Assembly (NCBI RefSeq): GCF_014694385.1
Contig: NZ_JAAOCA010000030.1
Span: 1 to 64,000, forward strand
From: Pseudomonas typographi
GTDB lineage: Bacteria > Pseudomonadota > Gammaproteobacteria > Pseudomonadales > Pseudomonadaceae
Length of the DNA stretch: 64,000 bases
Reading direction: 5' to 3'
Shown: piece after piece, positions 18,109-27,375 of the stretch
How the letters are laid out: every line of letters begins with the position of its first letter
Numbering within the stretch: the first letter of the stretch is position 1
The notes under the pieces: generated by a model
What the model was told of the DNA's origin: nothing
Seen by the model: only the letters and a program-made list of their open reading frames with translations
Database searches by the model: none
Program-made: the position numbers and the translations under genes

Positions 18109-19058
18109 GTCGCAGTGGGGAAAACCGGCGGCTGTCCGGCCGCCCATAACAAACCGTTGATCAATTGTTGCTGGGCACGTGACTGATGCGCCGATTGTGT
18201 CCAGACAAGCCGGTATTCGTAGGGCGAGGTGAGCCGACGGCGGCTGCCGAAGACCGGCACTAGGCGCCCGTCCGCCAATTCGTCATGCAGCAGTGCAGAG
18301 CTGCCGATGATCACCCCGCCATTGTGCGTCACTTCATGCATGGCGTAGCCCACCCCGCTGAACGACAACGCTGGCGTTGTATGCGTGTGACACCCGGCCA
18401 CCGCGGCGAACCAGTCGTCCCACGTTGCATTGCCCAAGCGGTCCTGGTGATACCAAGGTGATTGGACCAACCGCGCGCCCACCAGCTCCAGCGGTTCGCG
18501 AACAGTGCCCAGGCTGCTCAGGTAGGCTGGGCTGCAGACCGGAAAAAACATGTCCTCCAACAGCAGCGCCGAGTGGGCTAAGGGGCGCTCGCGAGGGTTG
18601 TAGCGAATCGCCAGGTCGGCATCGCCATGGTCAAGGTCGCGCACTTCTGAGCTAGGGTCGATCGTCAGCGCGATGGCGCCGGCGGCACTGGCGGTGATTC
18701 CCGGCAGGCGCTTGCTCAGCCAGTGGCTGGTGATGGAAATCGTACAGGTTAGTACGATGCTGGCGCCCGCCTGCGGGCGCACGGCCTGGGTGGCCATAAG
18801 TAACATCGAGAAGGCTTTCGACACGTCCCGCGCCAGGCGTTGCCCCGTTTCATTGAGTGTTACGCCGTTGGCGGTGCGATGAAACAGGCTCACGCCCAAG
18901 TCGTCTTCCAACTGGCGGATCTGCCGGCTCACCGCCCCTACGGTCACGCACAATGCTTGCGCGGCTTCGGTGAGCGTGCGGCAACGAGAGGCTGCCTCAA
19001 ACGCACGCAAGGCGCTCAGAGACGGCAGCCGACGGGGGTTTTCCAGGTTGAGTTTCAT
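18093..19058 (-). CDS. LysR family transcriptional regulator (GcvA-like)
   Basis: This 321-residue LysR regulator has an N-terminal helix-turn-helix (LSALRAFEAASRCRTLTEAA, VTVGAVSRQIRQLEDDLGVS) and the effector domain hallmark DADLAIRYN. It is divergent from the EamA transporter at 19148, which it probably controls, and converges on the SDR gene with a 16-base overlap. Confidence 0.92.
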   Translation of the reverse strand: MKLNLENPRRLPSLSALRAFEAASRCRTLTEAAQALCVTVGAVSRQIRQLEDDLGVSLFHRTANGVTLNETGQRLARDVSKAFSMLLMATQAVRPQAGASIVLTCTISITSHWLSKRLPGITASAAGAIALTIDPSSEVRDLDHGDADLAIRYNPRERPLAHSALLLEDMFFPVCSPAYLSSLGTVREPLELVGARLVQSPWYHQDRLGNATWDDWFAAVAGCHTHTTPALSFSGVGYAMHEVTHNGGVIIGSSALLHDELADGRLVPVFGSRRRLTSPYEYRLVWTQSAHQSRAQQQLINGLLWAAGQPPVFPTATHTPG

Positions 19059-19147
19059 GCAAGCACCTTAGCAAAACATCGATTACTTGCCAGAGGCGAT
19101 GCGCATAGCCTTGGCCCCACGCTCTTCAACGTTGTGGTTCAAGGTCA

Positions 19148-20092
19148 ATGGCGATGCTCGACGAACGCAAATCCCTCGATGTCTTTTCCGTGTCCACGAT
19201 GATGGTCTTGTGCCTGTTGTGGGGAGGGCAGCAAGTCTTGATCAAGCTCGCGGCACCGCGGCTCGACCCACTGATGCAACTGACCATTCGATACGCTATT
19301 TCCGCGCTGATACTGGGCGGCTACCTGTGGTACCGCCAGGGCGCCGCGCTGTTCGGCGACAAGACTGCCGGTGCGGGTGTGTTGGTGGGCATCCTGGTGG
19401 CGCTGGAGTCGATTTTCATTGCCGAAGGCCTGCGCTATAGCAGCGCCAGCCATATCACTTTATTCCTGTATACCGGCCCCCTGTTTGCCAGTTTCGGCCT
19501 GCACTTTCTGCGTGAAGAAGAGCGCCTGAGCGCCAGCCAATGGTGTTTTGTGGTGCTGGCCTTTCTGGGCATTGTCATCACCTTCATAGGCCGCGGCGAG
19601 GGCGGCCAGGGCAATACCTTGCTGGGGGATGGGCTTGGGCTGCTGTCCGGGGCGGCATGGGGCGCAACCACCATCGCGGTGCGTACATCGGCGCTGGCCA
19701 ATGCACGGCCGGAAAAAACCCTGTTCTACCAGGTAAGCATCGCGACACTGCTGATTTTCCCGGTGACCTTTATCATGGGCCACTCGACGTTTGAAATGGA
19801 TCGCGCGGTGGTTGCGAACCTGACGTTCCAAACCCTGGTCCTGGTTCTGGGAACGTTCCTGGGCTGGTACTGGCTGCTGACCCGATACCTGGCGTCACGC
19901 CTGTCTGTGCTGCAACTGTTGACCCCAGTGGCCGGCGTGGCTCTTAGCGTGGTGGTGCTCAATGACGTGATGGACCGGTGGTTTGTAGGCGGGGCCGTGC
20001 TGGTACTGATCGGGATCCTCGGCGTGAGCGTGCTGGAGGTGCTGACCCTGCGCCGCGCCGGGGGGGCGTCCCGGCCGGTGTCCGGGAGGTGA
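19148..20092 (+). CDS. EamA/DMT family transporter
   Basis: This 314-residue membrane protein consists of two EamA repeats with about ten hydrophobic helices (for example MMVLCLLWGGQQVLIK, then a second repeat from GLGLLSGAAWGATTIAV). The family exports amino acids, nucleobases and related metabolites. The start could also be the second ATG at 19154. The divergent LysR gene is the likely regulator. Confidence 0.9.
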   Translation: MAMLDERKSLDVFSVSTMMVLCLLWGGQQVLIKLAAPRLDPLMQLTIRYAISALILGGYLWYRQGAALFGDKTAGAGVLVGILVALESIFIAEGLRYSSASHITLFLYTGPLFASFGLHFLREEERLSASQWCFVVLAFLGIVITFIGRGEGGQGNTLLGDGLGLLSGAAWGATTIAVRTSALANARPEKTLFYQVSIATLLIFPVTFIMGHSTFEMDRAVVANLTFQTLVLVLGTFLGWYWLLTRYLASRLSVLQLLTPVAGVALSVVVLNDVMDRWFVGGAVLVLIGILGVSVLEVLTLRRAGGASRPVSGR

Positions 20093-21480
20093 TGCTGCTG
20101 TTTACTACTCCGATGGTCAAGTCGCTATGGATAGAACTGGCTGCAAGGCGCTTTCTCAAGTGCTGCCCACCCGCATCGGCATTGTCGGCTTTGGCCACTT
20201 GGGCGTGGCCATTGCCCAGCGGGGGCTTACCGCCAGGGTGTCCAGGCGCAACCTATTGCTCAGCCACCGGGACTCCGGCGCTGCGCAGGCTAGGGTCACG
20301 CAGGCTGGGCTGCAAGACCGGCATAGCAGGTCGTCGATGAGTTCCAACTGATCGTGCTCACCGTAAATGCCCCTGGGTTACCGGGCGCTGGGCGGGTTGT
20401 CGCTCAAAACGCCACCCTCCTGGTTTCGTTTATTGCCGGTTTACCGCTCAAATACATCCGGGCGTTGTTCGAACCGCCGCCTCAAGTTATACGCGTGGTG
20501 GTCAGCGCACCCGATAGGATCGCCGGTGCATGCACCTAGATGCCCGTTACGAAGCACCGTCGGTGTTGGTTGACGCGTTGCTGCGCCAACTGGGAGAGCA
20601 ACAATGAAACGTACGGTAGAGAAAAGTGAATTGGTGACCGCATCGCACCGGCGCGACGGTGAGAAGGAAGAACTGCGGGTCTTTTACGATGGGGGGCAGA
20701 GCGCTATGTGGGCACTGCGTTCGGCGAGGAATACGCCGGCCATTGGGGGCTGCGCAAAGTAACTGGATGTGGTTGCCCATATGATGGTCACGCCAAGCCG
20801 GCCGCATAGGGCGCGGATTCTCGATGCCGGGTGCGTACCGGATTGGTGGGCGAGCAACTGGTATCGGCTACGGCGATATTGATGGGGTTGAACTATCCTA
20901 CGTGTCGGGCGCCTGTCGGTGGACGGCGAGGTGCGCGTAGTAAGGCGTATTGAGCGAGGCAACTACACCAATGTCGACACTGCGGATTACTGGGTGATTG
21001 AAAAACTTCCTGAAGGGGCAGGTAGCTCTGGTATTCAGCGAGCGGTTTCCCTGGGGGCGGCCGGCTTGCTCACGGGCATGACCGCCTAACCCTAGGGGAT
21101 TAGCCAGCGCGTGGTAATGCTGGGTTTTTTGCGCGCGCCGGGGTAAGTTGAATTAACTCATTAAGCTATTGATTTATAACATTAATGACGGATTAATTTT
21201 TTATTTAGAATGCCAGTTGGAATACCGTGCGAAATTGCAGTCCACTTGACCACTCGTTTGCGTTCTATCTGCCTAATGGTTGCATCAGAGTTGACCTAAA
21301 CGCGTCCTAACCACGATTGGTAGAGAGCTGCTTATAGTCACCGGAGGCGACATCCAGAAATGTGCCATTCCGATTGCGACCAGCCATCCGTGATCTGGTA
21401 CCGGGGTGGCGTATCTGGTGCGGAGTGACACGTAATGTGAATGCTGATAGCTTCGTGATCTAAAATCAGTAGAGGTCAAC
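20093..21480. other. Decayed stretch between chromosome and island
   Basis: Nearly 1.4 kb contains no intact gene. Its left part holds remnants of a pyrroline-5-carboxylate-reductase-like gene (20150-20540). Between 20604 and 21090 broken GC-rich frames can be followed (for example a frame ending GIQRAVSLGAAGLLTGMTA), but I cannot assign them. From about 21140 the base composition turns AT-rich, marking entry into foreign DNA. Confidence 0.6.
20150..20540 (+). pseudogene. Pyrroline-5-carboxylate reductase-like remnant
   Basis: The plus strand reads RIGIVGFGHLGVAIAQRGLT, the Rossmann N-terminus of ProC-like reductases, then NLLLSHRDSGAAQARVTQAG. A frameshift follows near 20330 and the sequence continues in another frame as VDEFQLIVLTVNAPG and TLLVSFIAGLPL, which fits the next strands of the same fold. 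The catalytic C-terminal half is not recognisable. It is a frameshifted, truncated gene. Confidence 0.6.
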
Positions 21481-22659
21481 ATGGGACGTTCGGCAGATTA
21501 TACTATTCAGGGATTTTTATATCAGTTTAATCATACGCTGTCTGAGCTGCTGAAGGCAGCGGACGACGCTGTTATCACTGTCGAGGGAATTGTTGAGGAT
21601 ATTGAAGTAGCGACTTATGATGGCCTCAAGGCGATACAGTGTAAGTATCATGAGACTAAAAAAAACTACACGCCAAGTATACTCTATGATCCACTTCTTC
21701 AGATGATGAAGCACTTCAAATCCAACCCGATGGCGAAAATAGAATATCACTTATTTGTTCATTTTCCCGGTGATCAGGTGGTTGAAGTAACTTCTGTTCA
21801 CCTGAATGGTGCGCTTGGCTCTCAAAACAAGGACTTGCAAGTCTTAATTGCTGATGTTGCTGGCGTCGATGTTGATGGTTTTTTAAAAGCCTTCTCTGTT
21901 ACTGTTACGCCTAAATATGAAGATCTTGCGAAGGAAAACTCTGATCAACTCGAGGCTCTTGGCTTCAGTAAAGCTGAGGTCGAAACTTTGTTTTATCCGA
22001 ATGCTATTCAGATTATCGCGGATTTAAGTATAAAACATGACGCGAATTTAAGAAAAATAGCCAGAAGAGACTTTTTGGATACGTTGCGAAGGATTAGAAC
22101 TACAGCCGTGTCTCAATGGACTCTTGCACTGAAAACACGGCACAAAATCCTAGATACACGACGTAAGCAGCTTAAACAGAATTTAGGTGCAAATGTTCGA
22201 TTGCGACATCTGTTGGTATTTCCTAAGTTTCTGCAATGCTTTGATGATCAAATTGTTTTATTTATTAAGTCGTATGTAGACAAGTTTCACTTTAAGTTGG
22301 TGCATACGCAAACTCCCCTTTTTGCACTGGATGTATCCGAAGATCAACTGGATGATATCGCAGAGCGCCTGATGGGCAAAGATGTCGTACCAAATCTAGG
22401 GCGGCCTGTTAGGGCGTTCTCTGAAGTCAATTTCTTTCGTGAACCGATAGTTCAAAGGGATAAGAAAGAGTTTGTCCTCAGGCTTATTTGTTTGAGGGGT
22501 TATCAAGGTCTTGCTCTTAAAACAAAACCAGATGATTTGTTTGTGCTCGGAGATGGTGAGCTCATGGATCTAGATGTGAAGGACGTAAACGTTGAAGTTT
22601 TAGGTGCTGAACATTTTGAAGAGATGAAATACATCATGGGGATCAGTAATGCCTATTAA
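21481..22659 (+). CDS. Putative PD-(D/E)XK nuclease partner of HerA (DUF4297/Cap4-like)
   Basis: This 392-residue protein is encoded in AT-rich DNA unlike its neighbours. The N-terminal 60 residues read GFLYQFNHTLSELL, then VEGIVEDIEV and KAIQCKYHE. This is the E...D/E...QxK arrangement of a PD-(D/E)XK nuclease (E35, D40/E42, Q53, K55), as in the DUF4297/Cap4-like dsDNA nuclease domain. The remaining 300 residues are alpha-helical and unrecognised, possibly sensing or HerA-binding. Its stop lies inside the start of the HerA-type ATPase gene (11-base overlap), so the two form one coupled operon. DUF4297-HerA pairs are known anti-phage systems. The nuclease call rests on motif spacing and neighbourhood. 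Confidence 0.7.
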   Translation: MGRSADYTIQGFLYQFNHTLSELLKAADDAVITVEGIVEDIEVATYDGLKAIQCKYHETKKNYTPSILYDPLLQMMKHFKSNPMAKIEYHLFVHFPGDQVVEVTSVHLNGALGSQNKDLQVLIADVAGVDVDGFLKAFSVTVTPKYEDLAKENSDQLEALGFSKAEVETLFYPNAIQIIADLSIKHDANLRKIARRDFLDTLRRIRTTAVSQWTLALKTRHKILDTRRKQLKQNLGANVRLRHLLVFPKFLQCFDDQIVLFIKSYVDKFHFKLVHTQTPLFALDVSEDQLDDIAERLMGKDVVPNLGRPVRAFSEVNFFREPIVQRDKKEFVLRLICLRGYQGLALKTKPDDLFVLGDGELMDLDVKDVNVEVLGAEHFEEMKYIMGISNAY

Positions 22660-24415
22660 GATCGGAGCTGTTCTGTCGTGTGCACCTGAAGCCGTAATAG
22701 TTGCGGTGGATGGCCTGGAAATATTCGAGAAACATAAAGAAGGACTTCAGGTTGGGCGTTTTTTGAAAATTGCCCAAGGTAATCATGATTTCACAATTGC
22801 AACTATCCGCAATATTAAGGGCTCTAATAATGTTGGCTTAGATGGAAAGCCGATATGGAGCTTTCAGATTGAGTGTCAAGCAATTGGGACTTTGATTGAT
22901 GATAAGACATTTGATCGCAGTAGCCTCCTTCTGCCAGTTCCTACTGAACACGCATTTATTGCGGAAGAAGATACATTAGACAAGATATTCACTGCGGACG
23001 GTGAGCATGACTTTCCGCTGGGGAAGTTGTCGATGAATAAGTCCATTGATTTCATGATTAATGGAAACAGATTTTTTAGCAAGCATATTGCCGTTGTTGG
23101 TTCAACTGGCTCTGGTAAGTCATGCGCTGTGGCGAGTATATTGCAGAGTGTTGTGGGGATATCTCAGCGTGGCAATAAAAATAAAGGGGCTCAAAATAAC
23201 TCGCACGTCGTTATATTTGATATACATGACGAGTATGCTGCGGCGTTTACTCTAGATAAGGATGAGTCTTTTAATTTGAGTAGGCTTGATATTGATTCGT
23301 TGCAGCTTCCGTATTGGCTAATGAATTCGGAAGAGTTGGAGAGTATGTTTATCGAGAGTAATGAGTCCAACTCTCACAATCAGGTTAGTCAGTTTAAATA
23401 TGCTGTGGTGTTGAATAAGGAGAAGTATAATCCTGATCTTCCAGAAGTTACATATGATACGCCGGTTTATTTTTCGATAAGGGAGGTGTACTTTTTTATT
23501 GAGAATCTTAATAGAGAGGTTATAGGGCGACTGCCCGGGGAAGATAAGCCCAAGCTATCGACCGGAGAGTTGGTTCTTGATCGAAAGATTTACTTTGACA
23601 AAGTCCAAGACTTTATTGTCAATTCTACTGCGGTTGCGACCAAAGCAACCAGTGGACCCTTTAATGGAGAATTCAATAGGTTCGCTTCCCGGCTGGAGGC
23701 GAAACTTTCCGATAAACGTCTTAGATTCCTTCTAAATGCGAAGAGGGCAGGCGGCGAGGCACATGTAACTGAAGATTTTGAAGTGCTGATGAAGCAGTTT
23801 GTCGGCTACCTTGACAAGTCAAATGTTACTATTGTTGATTTAAGCGGAGTTCCCTTCGAGGTCCTGAGCATAACGGTAAGCCTTATTTCTCGCTTGATCT
23901 TCGATTTTTGCTTCCATTATTCGAAGTTACAGCATGCAGAAGGTAAGTTGAATGATATTCCTGTAATGCTAGTTTGTGAGGAGGCGCATAATTACGTTCC
24001 GCGCGATAATCATGCCGCTTATCGTGCCTCTCGCAAATCAATTGAACGAATCGCAAAGGAAGGGAGGAAATACGGTCTTAGTCTTATGGTCGTTAGTCAA
24101 AGGCCTTCCGAAGTCTCTGAGACGATATTCGCTCAATGCAATAATTTTGTGTCCTTACGGTTGACTAACGACGCGGATCAGAACTACGTCCGTCGCCTCT
24201 TTCCTGATAATACCAATGCTATTACTGAGATTCTACCTAACCTAGCGCCAGGTGAGTGCGTGGTAGTGGGGGACGCCGTGTTACTACCGGCTGTAATTAA
24301 GATGCCACTACCTGTCCCTGAGCCGCACTCGCAAAGCGTAAAAGTTCATAACGAGTGGAGAACGCAATGGCGTGATGTAGTCTTCGCGCAAGTCATCGAG
24401 CGCTGGAGAAAGTAG
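22649..24415 (+). CDS. HerA-type DNA translocase ATPase
   Basis: This 588-residue FtsK/HerA-superfamily ATPase has an N-terminal HAS-barrel-like region, Walker A GSTGSGKS at residues 151-158, and Walker B VMLVCEEAHNYVP around residues 440-452. The C-terminal HerA signature follows (LMVVSQRPSEVSE, NNFVSLRLTNDADQNYVRRL). Members form hexameric rings around DNA. Archaeal HerA works with NurA nuclease, and bacterial defence versions assemble with SIR2 or DUF4297 nucleases. It overlaps the upstream nuclease-like gene and ends before a strong hairpin terminator at 24463. The DNA is AT-rich, indicating horizontal transfer. Confidence 0.9.
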   Translation: MPIKIGAVLSCAPEAVIVAVDGLEIFEKHKEGLQVGRFLKIAQGNHDFTIATIRNIKGSNNVGLDGKPIWSFQIECQAIGTLIDDKTFDRSSLLLPVPTEHAFIAEEDTLDKIFTADGEHDFPLGKLSMNKSIDFMINGNRFFSKHIAVVGSTGSGKSCAVASILQSVVGISQRGNKNKGAQNNSHVVIFDIHDEYAAAFTLDKDESFNLSRLDIDSLQLPYWLMNSEELESMFIESNESNSHNQVSQFKYAVVLNKEKYNPDLPEVTYDTPVYFSIREVYFFIENLNREVIGRLPGEDKPKLSTGELVLDRKIYFDKVQDFIVNSTAVATKATSGPFNGEFNRFASRLEAKLSDKRLRFLLNAKRAGGEAHVTEDFEVLMKQFVGYLDKSNVTIVDLSGVPFEVLSITVSLISRLIFDFCFHYSKLQHAEGKLNDIPVMLVCEEAHNYVPRDNHAAYRASRKSIERIAKEGRKYGLSLMVVSQRPSEVSETIFAQCNNFVSLRLTNDADQNYVRRLFPDNTNAITEILPNLAPGECVVVGDAVLLPAVIKMPLPVPEPHSQSVKVHNEWRTQWRDVVFAQVIERWRK

Positions 24416-24462
24416 AAGGGTAAGCGGCGGGCCAAGTCACTTAGCCATTCCCCCTATGGGGG

Positions 24463-24497
24463 CGATGGTGTCCACTCAAATTTGGTGGACACCATCG
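24463..24497. terminator. Bidirectional hairpin terminator after the HerA gene
   Basis: Two perfect 13-base inverted arms (24463-24475 and 24485-24497) with a 9-base loop lie between the converging HerA and DUF559 genes. TTCTT follows on the plus strand and AAATTT is in the loop. It is probably a shared transcription terminator. Confidence 0.7.
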
Positions 24498-24559
24498 TTC
24501 TTACCGTCAGGATCATCATCCGATAGAGCCTTGCGAGGATTAGCCTCTACGAATAGCGC

Positions 24560-25618
24560 CTAAAGCTCGTAGAGCTCTAGCCCCAATGCTGATCCAATGG
24601 CATACCAGATGTCCTGCCATAGGACGTAAACCAACTCGCTGCCAATGAATGAGGTCTCATTATTTCCCAGACGCAGAAGCTTGCCATTGGCGAGATACTT
24701 GTGGTTGGACGAGCCTATCGCCCTGTCACTGAGTTCTTTCGGCAGAACGGCACGAAGGGGGGCGACGTAAACTGGATCGTCAGCGACCAACATGAATTCA
24801 TCGAAAAGGTGCGCATAGGCTTCCATGTGCTCGCCCAGGTCAAGCGTGTACCATTCACTAGCGACGGTATTGAACCTGACCTCCCCTGATTCGTATTCCA
24901 TCACCAACGCGTTCAAGCGATCGATTTCCTCGCCCATGCCCTCTGGGCAAAATACAAACACGGTAATGAACGACTTTTCGTGCAGCCAAGCAATCGCGTG
25001 AGGAATGATCATTTCGAGCGACTTAGGCATCAGAGACTTTTCGGGGTAAAGGTCCCGATAAAATCGTAGCGCCAGGTGCATTTGATGCATCAGAAATGAA
25101 TAGTCGACGTACATGACTCGATATTTTGCAGGAGCTAGCTGCATGCGTTCCCGATATATCTGTCTGACCTCCGCGACGCACGTTTGAACATCTCGATTGA
25201 TTTCACGCCCGGTGTAACGGATGACTGTATAACCGGCGCGGGACAGGTACCGTTGCCGGATCGCATCCTTTTCGAGTTGCTCCTTTGTCGAATGGTAATC
25301 GTGGCCATCAAGCTCAATGATTAGTCGAGCATCCGCCAGCATGAAATCTACCCTAAACCGATGGTGTTTCTCAGCATCCCCGAACCAATGCTCACTCTCG
25401 ATGGCATCTGCTAGATCACCGATCGCTTTCTCGAATTCGAGCTCGATGAAAGACTGCTTCCGGTCGTGATACCACGATGGCGCTGAAGTAGGATGACCTG
25501 GGTGCTTCATGCGTTTGCTCCGTTCACGCGCATCATTTGGCGGCCCGCGGCTGTATGTCACCTGAGGTGTGTTTGGGTTAACTCTGTACCACCGGCCGGG
25601 ATCATTGAGTCGGCCCAT
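24560..25618 (-). CDS. DUF559/Vsr-like endonuclease-domain protein
   Basis: This protein of up to 352 residues has a DUF559-type restriction-endonuclease-like core at about residues 70-135: FRVDFMLADARLIIELDGHD, then YHSTKEQLEKDAIRQRYL and YTVIRYTGREI. This matches the Vsr-like fold, with D and E in the strand pair as metal ligands. The C-terminal 200 residues are unassigned and contain no obvious ATPase motif. The start could be the ATG at 25618 or the one at 25510 (MKHPGHP). It converges on the nuclease-HerA operon and may be a separate defence gene. The biochemical role is not established. Confidence 0.7.
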   Translation of the reverse strand: MGRLNDPGRWYRVNPNTPQVTYSRGPPNDARERSKRMKHPGHPTSAPSWYHDRKQSFIELEFEKAIGDLADAIESEHWFGDAEKHHRFRVDFMLADARLIIELDGHDYHSTKEQLEKDAIRQRYLSRAGYTVIRYTGREINRDVQTCVAEVRQIYRERMQLAPAKYRVMYVDYSFLMHQMHLALRFYRDLYPEKSLMPKSLEMIIPHAIAWLHEKSFITVFVFCPEGMGEEIDRLNALVMEYESGEVRFNTVASEWYTLDLGEHMEAYAHLFDEFMLVADDPVYVAPLRAVLPKELSDRAIGSSNHKYLANGKLLRLGNNETSFIGSELVYVLWQDIWYAIGSALGLELYEL

Positions 25619-25785
25619 GCGTTCAGACGGGCATACTATAGTGGGGCGGCTGTGAGCCCAAACTCACCATTTGACCTTGCCGGGCGTACAAGACAATCTC
25701 TGATGGCCTTGTACCATTTAAAGCGCGCTTACGCTAAGAAAGCGCGTGCTGGATAATTGACGTACTGGCTACGACTACTCGAGCG

Positions 25786-26061
25786 TCAGATCAACAATTC
25801 TCGGTCGTTCCCTAATCGTTTCCAGACCAATAGGGCGGTGAGCCGATAGTAATACCGTGTGGCGTCGGAGTGACTCTTCAGGTGCTGTGAGAAAAACCAG
25901 CGCACATGCTTGAGCTGCCAGGTCCAGGGGTTGTCTCGCTGCCATCGCTGTTGGATGGCCTCTTGCATGATCCGGGCTTGGCGTAGGTGTCGTTGCTGCG
26001 TGACCTTTGAGCCATTCAGTTCGCCGCACAGGAACAGCGTCATATCGAACGGCTTGCTCAC
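25786..26061 (-). CDS. Small protein coupled to the island integrase
   Basis: This 91-residue protein has its ATG overlapping the integrase stop (ATGA at 26058-26061). It is basic and helical (RWQRDNPWTWQLKHVRWFF, YYYRLTALLVW) with no family I can name. It is the last gene of a minus-strand operon with the DUF3987 protein and the integrase, so a role as recombination accessory factor is possible. That is inference from position only. Confidence 0.6.
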   Translation of the reverse strand: MSKPFDMTLFLCGELNGSKVTQQRHLRQARIMQEAIQQRWQRDNPWTWQLKHVRWFFSQHLKSHSDATRYYYRLTALLVWKRLGNDRELLI

Positions 26062-27047
26062 GCCCGACCTCCAATGTAGGCCGAAACCACATCGATCCGG
26101 TTATGCCCGAGCTCAAGGCTGATCTGTTGCCGCGCCTGTTGATCAAGGTCGCGGTCAATGTGATAGCAGTGACCACCATTGACCGGCGCGGCGTGGCCCG
26201 TGAGCTGTTCGTAACGCTCGCAGGCGTAGGCTGCTCGCAGTTCATGAAAACCCTTCAGCCCTTGTTCATGCATCACTTCGCGGGCGGGGAGCACGGTCTG
26301 CTGCAGGAACGCGGCGTAGCTTTCGTCTCGGGCCAGCAAGTTGCGGCTGCGGGGCGGCGACGCATGACGAGCCAACTGCAGCGCGGCCTTCACCTCTTCA
26401 TTGGCCACAACCCATCGCGGCGCTGATGCCCCTGAGCGGCCGCCTTTGGTGCCGTCCTGGATGTTGATGCGGCCGAAGTGTTCGGCTTCGCGGTGCAAGC
26501 GTGGCAGGTCAGCCAGGATCGCTTCGCGCAGGCGCATGCCGGTTGCCCGGGTCAACAGAACAATCGCGGCCACCCGTTGGTGTTGTTGTTCGCCCAGCGC
26601 CTCGAGTACTCGCCGCACCTGTTGGTGGTCTTGGCCATCCGGGGCGCGGGTGCGTACGGTCGAGCGCTTCTGTCCCAACGCCTGGCTCGGGCTGGCGATC
26701 CTCACGTCCTGATCACCGCGCAGCGCAGCGAGGGTGCGGTTGACGCTGCTCAGGCGGTTCTGCGCGGTAGCGATGCAGAGTTCACCTTGCTGGATCTGCT
26801 GGCGCAGATACGCGGCGTAGTCTTGTAGCGTCCGTCGATCGATCTGGCGCGCATCGTTGTAACCGGGGCCGTCCTCTGATCGACACCAACGCACGAACGC
26901 ATGCCAGCGATCGCTATGCGCTTTGACCGTGGCGAAGTGGCCGCCGGCAAACAAATCCTTGAGCGCTTGTCGGCCGGCATAGCTCAGCTGGCGGCCATAG
27001 CCAAAGTTGCGACCCTCACGCCGACTAATCAAGGTCATCGTCATCAC
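26058..27047 (-). CDS. Tyrosine recombinase (integrase domain protein)
   Basis: This 329-residue tyrosine recombinase has an N-terminal SAM-like core-binding domain (residues about 20-115) and a catalytic domain. The catalytic domain shows Arg in TGMRLREAI, Lys in DGTKGGRSG, HxxR as FHELRAAYA, a second His in ELGHNRIDV and the nucleophile Tyr in VSAYIGG. It overlaps the upstream small gene by 23 bases and the downstream 91-residue gene by four, in a compact operon with the DUF3987 gene. It differs from both the P4-type integrase at 38805 and the phage integrase at 41997. The start could be 27047 or 27041. Confidence 0.9.
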   Translation of the reverse strand: MMTMTLISRREGRNFGYGRQLSYAGRQALKDLFAGGHFATVKAHSDRWHAFVRWCRSEDGPGYNDARQIDRRTLQDYAAYLRQQIQQGELCIATAQNRLSSVNRTLAALRGDQDVRIASPSQALGQKRSTVRTRAPDGQDHQQVRRVLEALGEQQHQRVAAIVLLTRATGMRLREAILADLPRLHREAEHFGRINIQDGTKGGRSGASAPRWVVANEEVKAALQLARHASPPRSRNLLARDESYAAFLQQTVLPAREVMHEQGLKGFHELRAAYACERYEQLTGHAAPVNGGHCYHIDRDLDQQARQQISLELGHNRIDVVSAYIGGRA

Positions 27048-27375
27048 CGTTTTCGTTGGTTTGCAGAAAAAGCAGCAAGGCTTTCCAGTGAGGGCTGAGC
27101 CTGTCCACCTGCCGCCAGTGCGTCGGGCGGATCAGGAGGGTGTTCTCGTGGTGTTGCAGCACTGCCCCTTCCTCACGCAGTTGCTCGATCAGCAGGGCGA
27201 GGTGGGTAGGCTCCAGGGGTGGTGTGGCGACAGCGGCGACAGCGGCGACAACCCGCGTCGTTTCTGGCCTGGCGCGTGGCGACAGGGTGGCGACAGAAGC
27301 GGCGACACGTCGCGATTCTGGCGGCGATTGATGTTGCGCCTGGTAGTGGCGCACGGCGTCATTGAGGCGAAACAT
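27025..27375 (-). CDS. Small protein between the DUF3987 gene and integrase
   Basis: This 116-residue protein overlaps both neighbours (DUF3987 stop at 27359-27375, integrase start at 27025-27047). The N-terminal half is low-complexity (RVVAAVAAVAT) because the DNA there is a GGCGACA repeat cluster. The C-terminal half (LLIEQLREEGAVLQHHENTL, LSPHWKALLLFL) resembles the TubC-type docking fold seen in small accessory proteins, though this is a weak match. The function is unknown; it travels with the island integrase. Confidence 0.6.
   Translation of the reverse strand: MFRLNDAVRHYQAQHQSPPESRRVAASVATLSPRARPETTRVVAAVAAVATPPLEPTHLALLIEQLREEGAVLQHHENTLLIRPTHWRQVDRLSPHWKALLLFLQTNENGDDDDLD
27225..27308 (+). 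repeat. GGCGACA repeat cluster, copy A
   Basis: Six copies of GGCGACA start at 27226, 27235, 27244, 27278, 27289 and 27301. They lie inside the 116-residue small gene near an integrase. Two related clusters (29651 and 38714) occur in the opposite orientation next to other integrase 3' ends. The spacing (9, 9, 34, 11, 12) suggests protein-binding iterons rather than codon bias. Confidence 0.75.
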
